A stretch of 64,000 nt of DNA from Bidens hawaiensis. Lineage: Eukaryota; Streptophyta; Magnoliopsida; Asterales; Asteraceae. The position numbers were made by a program, and so were the translations under genes. Location of the stretch: the NCBI GenBank assembly GCA_021521415.1, contig JAIQDT010006490.1, positions 32,113 through 96,112 on the forward strand. Direction: 5' to 3'. Positions 56,709-64,000 of the stretch are shown in pieces (positions within the stretch are counted from its first letter, which is position 1; each line of letters starts with the position of its first letter). The notes beneath the pieces are model-generated. The model had not been told where the DNA came from, ran no database searches, and was given only the letters and a program-made list of their open reading frames with translations.

Positions 56709-59700
56709 CTATGCGAACAGATGAGGGTATTCCTCCTTCATCTTATCCTCTCGCTCCCATGTGAACTCGGGTCCACGATGGTTGTTCCAACGTACCTTGA
56801 CTATGGGTATCCGGCTTCGCTTAGTCCTTTTGACTTCTCGATCTAGGATCTCGACAGGTTCCTCAACAAAGTGTAGTTTGTCGTCGATGCGAACCGTGTC
56901 GATCGGGATTTGAGCGGTCTCGTCAACGAGGCACTTTTTGAGTTGCGACACATGAAAAACGTTGTGAACACGGCTGAGTTCTGGAGGCAATTCCAAGCGA
57001 TAGGCTACGGGTCCGACCTTTTCGATGATCTTGAAAGGTCCTACGTACCTTGGAGCAAACTTTCCCTTTTTCCCGAAGCGAACAATGCCCTTCCAGGGGG
57101 AAACTTTGAGCATTACGCGATCGCCTATTTGGAACTCCAGAGGTTTGCGGCGTTTGTCAGCGTAATACTTGTGTCGACAGCGGGCGTCCTTAAGTCTTTG
57201 CTGGATGATGGCGATACTGTCAGTGGTTTCCTGTATCAGTTCCGGGCCGAGGATTTGAGAATCTCCGGTCTCGGACCAACACAGTGGAGAACGACATTTC
57301 CTGCCATAGAGTGCCTCGAATGGTGCGCATTTGATGGTAGCATGATAGCTGTTATTGTATGAGAACTCTGCAAGAGGAAGGTGAGTCTCCCAGCTACTAC
57401 CGAATTCAAGGATACAGGCTCTGAGCATATCCTCCAGGGTTTGTATGGTCCTTTCGCTCTGTCCGTCCGTTTCAGGATGATAGGCAGAGCTAAGTTTCAC
57501 ACTTGTCCCAAAGGCTTTCTGAAATGACTTCCAGAACCTTGACGCAAAAGAGGGGTCACGGTCAGACGTGATGCCCTTAGGCACACCGTGACGGGTTACG
57601 ATCTCACGAATGTAAATCCGCGCCAGCTTCTCCGTAGTGTAGTCCTCGCGGACAGGGAGAAAGTGGGCAGACTTGGTCAAGTAATCCACGATAACCCAAA
57701 TCGTGTCATAACCGCTGGGTGTCCGCGGGAGTTTGGTAATGAAGTCCATAGCGACTTCGTCCCACTTCCACTGCGGTATGATCGGTTTTTGTAACAGGCC
57801 AGATGGTCTCTGATGTTCAGTCTTGATCCGCGAGCATGTTAGGCACCTACCGACGTACAAAGCTATGACTTTCTTCATACCCGGCCACCAGAAGTGAGAC
57901 TTGAGATTCTGATACATTTTATCACTGCCCGGGGTGAATAGAGTATCTGGATTTGTGCGCTTCGTTCAGGATAAGTTCTCGAAGTGGTTCAGAGTTTGGA
58001 ATCCACATGCGATTTAAGTAGTAAAGTATACCATCATACTTGGTTTCAAACTTCCGTTCGGCACCGCAAGATAGCATATTTTTGAGATCACCACCAGCAA
58101 TCGCTTGCTTTTGAGCTTCAAGAACCAAGGAGGGAAGATTGGACTGAATACGGATCGCATGCAACTGGGTCCTTTCCTTGCGACTTAACGCGTCAGCCAC
58201 TACGTTAGCCTTTCCAGGGTGGTAGCGGATTTCGCAGTCGTAGTCACTTAGGAGTTCAACCCATCGACGTTGTCGCATGTTTAGCTCCCTTTGGTTGAGG
58301 ATGTGTTGTAGGCTCTTGTGGTCGGTGAAGATGACACATTTCGTACCGTATAGGTAGTGTCTCCATATTTTTAAGGCAAAGACCACAGCACCCAATTCCA
58401 AGTCGTGGGTGACATAAATCCTCTCATGACTCTTGAGTTGGCGCGAGGCATAAGCGATGACCTTACCGCGTTGCATTAAGACGCAGCCTAGACCTTGGCT
58501 CGAGGCGTCGCAATAAACAACAAAATCATCGTTACCCTCAGGAAGTGACAGGATTGGTGCATGACAGAGTTTATGTTTCAATGTTTGGAAAGCCTCTTCT
58601 TGCTCTTGGTTCCAAATGAATGGTTCCCCTTTTTGAGTTAACATTGTGAGAGGCAATACGATCTTTGAAAAGTTCGAGATGAATCGACGGTAGTACCCAG
58701 CTAAACCAAGAAATGAACGAATTTCGGTTGGCGTTGTAGGCGCTCCCCAATTTTTGATGGCTTCAATCTTGGCAGGGTCGACATGAATGCCTTCCTTGTT
58801 AATGATGTGACCTAAGAATTGAACTTCCCTTAGCCAAAATTCGCATTTGGAGAATTTGGCGTAGAGTTGCTCTTTCCTCAGCAGATCCAAGGTAAGCCTG
58901 AGATGAAGCTCATGGTCGGCTTTAGAGCGGGAATAAACGAGAATATCGTCAATGAAGACGATAACAAACTGGTCCAGGTATGGACGACAAACGCGATTCA
59001 TGAGATCCATGAACACCGCAGGGGCATTCGTCAAACCAAAAGGCATGACTAGGAACTCGTAGTGTCCATAACGAGTTCTGAAAGCGGTTTTCGCGATGTC
59101 GTCCTCCATGACGCGTACTTGGTGATAACCTGAGCGTAGGTCGATCTTGGAAAAGTAAGTGGCTCCTTGCAGCTGGTCGAAAAGATCGTCAATCCTTGGT
59201 AATGGATACCGATTCTTGACCGTGAGTTTGTTAAGCTCACGATAGTCTATGCACATCCGGAAAGATCCGTCCTTCTTCTTGACGAAGAGGACTAGAGCTC
59301 CCCAAGGAGATGAACTAGGGCGAATAAAACCCTTGTCTAGTAGTTCCTGTAGCTGGCTCGATAATTCCTGCATTTCTGACGGAGCCAAACGATACGGAGA
59401 TTTTGCCACGGGGGTTGCACCGGGAACTAATTCGATGTGGAATTCGACTTGTCGGCTAGGAGGTAGTCCGGGTAAGTCTTTAGGAAAAACGTCTGGAAAT
59501 TCACGCACAATGGGGACATCAGAGAGCTTCTTCCCCAAAGATTTCTTGATGGAGACATGAGCTAGGAAGGCGAGACACTTCTTTCGAAGGCATCGCCGAG
59601 CTTTAAAGCAGGAGATTAATTTCAGACATCTGCCTGATCTTTCTCCTTGAATAATTATGGACTCGCCAGAAGAACAAGGAACGCGAATGAGCTTCTCAGC

Positions 59701-61170
59701 ACACACCACTTCCGCGTGGTTGATGGACAACCAATCCATCCCAACAATTACATCGAAACTTCCTAATTGCATAGGGATGAGGTCAATGTTAAGAGACGTC
59801 TGATCAAACGTAAGCGTGCAATTGCGAACGATTTTGTTCACTTGGGTAGACTCTCCGTTTGCCATTTCGACAGAGAAAGCGGGGTCTAAGACAGAGGTTC
59901 CTAGATTAAGCAATGGGACCAACTCGCTAGAAATAAAACTCCTATCTGCACCCGAGTCAAATAGAATAGAAACCCAGAGATTGTTAAGGATGAACGTACC
60001 AGTAATGACGTCAGGATTTTGGCGAGCTTCAGCAGCGCCAATAGTAAAGGCTCGGCCTCGGGCCGGAGGAAGATTTGCAAGACGAGGACACCTGCTCCTG
60101 AAATGGTCCGTGGCTCCACACTCGAAACAGCTTCGAGTGTTGCTGGGTTGGGAACTGCTGCTCTGTATTGCCAGTTGATTACCTTGAAATCTGCAGCGTT
60201 CCGCTAGGTGCCCCAAACGTCCACAGTTCGTGCATTTCCAGCACGGGGTTCCGGCAGGGTGATGAAATTCGCAAGTGCCGCACTTGGGGTGAACCCCAGT
60301 GTACTCCCTCTTTGGCCTTCCAGAAGGGGTGGGAGCAGGAGCGACAGAGCTGATTGGGGTTGCGGGAGTAACCATCGCGTAACTGCTAGCCTTACGCTTT
60401 TTGATGCGGTTGATCTTTTTGGATGAGCCCTCAGCGGCCTTGCCCGTACCTTTGGCTAGGACCCCAGTCTTAACCTGGTCCTGGGTCAGTCGGGCAGCTA
60501 GTTCAATGGCCGCTTGTAGGGTTGATGGGTCAGCCCCGATAACGATTCCACGGACAGTGTCAGGTAGGCCATTGATGTAAAGCTCAATAGCCCGGGAGGG
60601 AGGGGTGACCAAGTGTGGTACTAGAAGGGAGAGCTCGTGAAAACGCTCCGTGTACCCTTGGTGATCAGCGCCCTTCATTTTGTGCACCCAAAACTCAGCT
60701 TCAAGTTTCTGCACCTCACTGCGAGGTACGAACTCGCGGGTAACCAAAGCTACAAATTCCGACCAGGTCATGGCCAAGGCAGCCTCACGCCCGCGGGTTC
60801 TTATCTCGTTGTTCCACCAGGTCAGCGCGCGTTTAGACAACATGCTTGCCGCGTGCGTGACTTTCAGTGTCTCAGGGCACGAGCTAATAACAAAGGCAGC
60901 CTCCATCTTTTCGATCCACTGGAGGAGACCAACGGCGCCTTCTGAACCGCTGAAGCTGGTGGGTTTGGTAGCCATGAAGTCCTTGTATGGCTTATTTGCT
61001 GGTTCATTTGCGTTCTGAGCTGGAATTTGGTTGGCCCCAGAGGTTCCTTCTTGCCTCAGCCCCTGGCTGATGGCTGTTACCATGCCTGGTAACACAGCCG
61101 CGATCTGCTGGGCTATAAGGTTGGCTAGATCAGCGGAGTCCAAGGGGGCGGGTGCACGTCTGGGAGGCAT
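56709..61170 (-). pseudogene. gag-pol: Tekay/Del-like Gag-Pol, frameshifted in integrase
   Basis: Near-identical to the left copy from ATG 61170, but one extra G in the run 57931-57934 (four instead of three) shifts the frame just after SIHPG, at about residue 1081 in the integrase zinc region. The first frame stops at 57922-57924; the rest of integrase and the chromodomain-like tail lie in another frame (57917-56709). Gag, protease, RT and RNase H remain open. Other visible changes from the left copy: protease DSGA instead of DTGA, CGTCE for CGTCQ, PIVREF for PVVREF, WGALVLF for WGAPVLF, plus silent ones. It could still supply Gag, protease and RT but not an integrase of the usual form. Confidence 0.93.
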
Positions 61171-61183
61171 TCTTGACAAAACG

Positions 61184-61221
<38 letters not shown>
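61184..61221 (-). repeat. Homopolymer tract upstream of Gag-Pol start, 38 bp
   Basis: Poly-T on the coding strand, 20 bp longer than in the left unit; slippage or a sequencing artefact. Confidence 0.85.
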
Positions 61222-61222
<1 letters not shown>

Positions 61223-61445
61223 GAGCGTTAGATAGAATCGATGACACGCCAAAGATTAAGAATAGAGGACATAGATTATACCAAGAACACAGAATGACAT
61301 GGCTCAAGAGATTAACAGTTAATATACAACACATAAGCACGCAGCACGTATATAAGTGTAGACATGTGATTGTGATGCATGAGCTATCTAGAGTCAAGGA
61401 TCCTAGGTTATAGTCTAGGTCGGTTTCCTAATTCCCTATAACCAC

Positions 61446-61459
61446 TGGCTCTGATACCA
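61446..61459 (-). other. Primer binding site, right Tekay unit
   Basis: Minus strand TGGTATCAGAGCCA next to LTR 3, as at 53171-53184. Confidence 0.9.
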
Positions 61460-61462
61460 ATC

Positions 61463-63999
61463 TGTCACACCCCGATCGTGATGGCGGAATAATCGAGGCG
61501 CGGCGACTAAGTCGTGATTGTTGAGCACAATAGTATAAAAGTCTAAATGCATAAACATAACCAAAATGTCAAATATTACACCATCCAGGTAACATGAAAC
61601 AAATTGTTTTAATACAAAATATCAAGTTTCCAAACAACTCCTAGACTAGCCTTCATCTCTCTAAGGCCTCTAAACTTGCTAGGGATTTCTTGCTGCATTA
61701 TTTCCTGAAAACATGTAACAAACTGTCAACTACATAAAGTAGATGAGTGAATTCATAGGTTTAAAGAAAAAGAGTTTATACACAAACATACTAGTATAGG
61801 TTGTAGGGGTTTATATATAGGGTGTACCTGCGGCTAACCCACCACTCCTACAACTTATACTACTATGTTTGGATATAATACCCGGTTTTAAGATGGTTTG
61901 TAAGAAAAGGTCTCTTGGTTTTCCCAAAGAGGTTTTTGTAGTAAGTAAAACATGAAATGTTCTCCTGGACTCTCAGCGGGCTTATTATTCTCCCATTAGA
62001 GTCGTTTGTGATAAGATTACTCAAAGATTTGTGGTCTCCCAACGGTACATGTAGCACATAGCAGTTAAGCATAAATAAGGACATATAGATTTGAGCATGC
62101 TAAGTTTACTAGATAAACCAACACCAAGATCCCACTGTTTACTAGTATCCAAGATGATGGTGAATAAATGATGATGATGATGAATGATGATGAAACTCAA
62201 TGATCACACAAGACTTGATTGATCCCACGCAAGACTTAAACCAAGACTACCTCGTTCTTGTCATCCAGGACTCAGCTAGGTTCTACCGAGAGTAGGATAG
62301 ACTCCCCAAAGAATCCTGGGTTCCCTTGGTCCCTACCGAGACTAGTATAGGTCCTCAAGAGTTATGGATTTCACCGAGACTAGTATGAAATCCCAAGAGT
62401 TACGAGTGCCACCGAGAATAGAATGCCACTCATGGTCGCGAGTTCTACCGAGAGTAGAATAGACTCTCGCGTCCAATTCAACTCGTGATGCTTTGATCTC
62501 TAGATTTCCATGCTGACACAATGACTATGATGATATGAATATGATTCCCATTCCCATGATGTCAATGTTCATAGAATTTCCCATACTCATTGATTTCCAA
62601 TGTTCTTAGATCTCCATAAGTTGATGGGTTTTCCCCATGTTCATAGATTTCCAAAGTTTATAGATTCTTAAAAAGCTTGTGGATTTCCGCACGTGTGTAG
62701 AAATCCAAAAGTTTATAGTTTAAAGAGTGTTTGCATAAATGATTTTATCCAAACGTGTAAAGTTACCATGTTTCCACCCCATAGTTTTGAAAAGCTTAAA
62801 TAGGGGCTATGAACTCACCTTGATCTCGGGTTAGGATGGTGCTACAATAGATCTCCTTAGCCTAGAGTTGAACATATATATAAGGTTAACAACGTGCTAT
62901 AAGTCTAAGAAAACGAGCTTACGCGGCCTCGAGCAAAAACTGGGTTTTAAAGACGAAAACAGCTTGGTTCTGGCTTGATTCGATCGAATAGGAACACGTT
63001 CGATCGAATAGACACACATTCGGTCGAATCTGAGGCACACTCGATCGAACTAGAAACACATTTGGTCGAACCAGTTGGAAAAACTCGTTCGGTCGAACAT
63101 GGAACTTGTTCGATCGAATAGACACTCGTTCGATCGAATACGAAACTCATTCGGTCGAATGAGTTGGAGACCATTCGGTTGCTTTCCTATTCGATCGACT
63201 GGACTGATTCGATCGACTGGTTCGATCGAATGAGTCTGATTCGACTCCTTCAAGCTGGGCGACGGAGAAACCTACGGGTTTTTCAGATTTTCCAGATTTT
63301 TGACCCAAAATCGAAGTTTTTGACATGGAAATGCTCGGGATTGAAAGGGCTATCGATTCCTAGTGATTTTAAACACAAAAGCCTGCATTTTGACACCAAA
63401 ACAAGACGGTTTTTGACCCGAAAACTCTAGAAACGAAAATGGGTGTTTTTGCTCGATTTGAGGCCGAAAATGTTTATGAAAATGGATGATTTTCAAGAAG
63501 ATCTTACCAAGAATAACAACAAACAGATTTGTGGACTCGGATTTGAAGTTTGAAGACTTTCTCTCTCTAGTTTCTCTCTCTAGAATGAGAGTGTTTGGGT
63601 GGGAAGTGTTGGTGGAAATGAAAGAGATGGTGTAAGAATACTTGATTTTCCGCTTAAATACTCGGGTGACTCGGGTTCGGGTTTAGGCTACCGACGGGTC
63701 AAGACTAGTCGAGTTCATAAGTTTTTAAACAAACTAAAACTTTTTCAGCAAAACTTTTATAAAACCATTTTCCGAATAATTATTTGAAATCTTTTTAAAT
63801 AAGAACATTTAATTTTTCGAAAGCATAAAAATTAATATTTTTCAGGCGTAAATGTCGTTTTATAAAATAAACATTTTAAATGATAAAAGCAGATTTTTCC
63901 AATGATATGGGTTCCGAACTTATCGTCCAGAATCCCAAAGTCTATAGTTTCCGATGATTTCACGATCCTAGTTTACCAATCGAATTTCAGGGCGTTACA
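61463..63999 (-). repeat. Tekay LTR 3 (5' LTR of the right unit)
   Basis: 2537 bp, ending in ...GCGTTACA at 63999. Unique base noticed: GAAAATGTTTATG at about 63473 where the others have GAAAATGGTTATG. Signals: TATA 63653-63660, candidate intron 61705-62818, hairpins 61787-61867 and about 62278-62471, palindromes 62979-63248. It is followed by one base, G, not the internal-region T, so no further unit follows directly. Confidence 0.92.
61705..62818 (-). other. Candidate intron inside Tekay LTR 3
   Basis: Same donor and acceptor as LTR 1 and 2, 1114 bp. Here it would be in the leader of the frameshifted unit. Confidence 0.5.
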
Positions 64000-64000
64000 G

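Larger units (their letters stand above)
44934..63999 (-). mobile_element. Tandem Tekay/Del-like Ty3/gypsy chromovirus array: LTR-internal-LTR-internal-LTR
   Basis: Three LTRs (44934-47470, 53188-55724, 61463-63999), each exactly 2537 bp, separate two internal regions (47471-53187, 5717 bp; 55725-61462, 5738 bp). The 21-bp difference is a longer homopolymer (20 bp) and one extra G. Each internal region has its own primer site and polypurine tract. The LTRs differ by only a handful of bases, so the array is very young. Such tandem units with a shared middle LTR arise by unequal recombination or aberrant integration. The flank left is GTTTGG; the single base after the right LTR is G, so a usual 5-bp duplication cannot be confirmed. 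Confidence 0.92.

Overview
The window looks like nuclear DNA of a flowering plant, most likely a eudicot. The type of repeats (Sirevirus-like Ty1/copia, Tekay/Del-like Ty3/gypsy, Helitrons, hAT and Mutator-like MITEs) and their general style suggest the daisy family (Asteraceae), but that is inference. No intact host gene was recognised. Nearly everything is transposable element sequence, in nested layers of different ages.

Layout. 1-320: end of a minus-strand LTR, inserted into the next element. 321-8810: 5'-truncated Sirevirus-like copia element A (spacer, broken env-like ORF with its own promoter and 5'-UTR intron, polypurine tract, LTR). 7586-25107: element B. It shares that LTR as its left LTR, lacks gag and protease, and keeps a broken integrase/RT/RNase H, the same spacer and env-like region, and a right LTR. 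Its env-like region is split by a 3.9 kb solo LTR (17618-21500, target duplication CTGGT). 25108-28540: non-coding. 28540-35040: Helitron ends, a Helitron carrying a decayed intron-containing RRM gene fragment, and two long-TIR elements. 35249-35816: non-autonomous hAT element with a perfect 8-bp target duplication. 36268-38553: second solo LTR (duplication GTGTA). 38554-43356: AT-rich repeats, the tail of an autonomous Helitron, and an LTR fragment. 43357-44933: part of another gypsy LTR. 44934-63999: a young tandem array of a Tekay-like chromovirus on the minus strand, LTR-internal-LTR-internal-LTR, with three LTRs of exactly 2537 bp. The left internal region has an intact 1486-residue Gag-Pol. 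The right one has a single-base frameshift in integrase.

The most interesting pattern is shared by all four gypsy-type LTR families seen here. Each has, on its sense (minus) strand, a splice-donor-like GTGAGT and a pyrimidine-rich CAG acceptor downstream, framing a 0.5-1.2 kb candidate intron inside the LTR. Each candidate intron contains hairpin modules whose loop or outer part is constant while the arms differ in sequence and still pair. The same kind of module is repeated three times in the 3' untranslated part of the Tekay internal region. Separately, the env-like ORF of both copia copies has a TATA box, a CT-rich leader and a 226-bp 5'-UTR intron of identical length in the two copies, so it looks like a gene with its own promoter inside a retrotransposon.

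All family assignments come from reading motifs. No database search, folding or alignment program was run.
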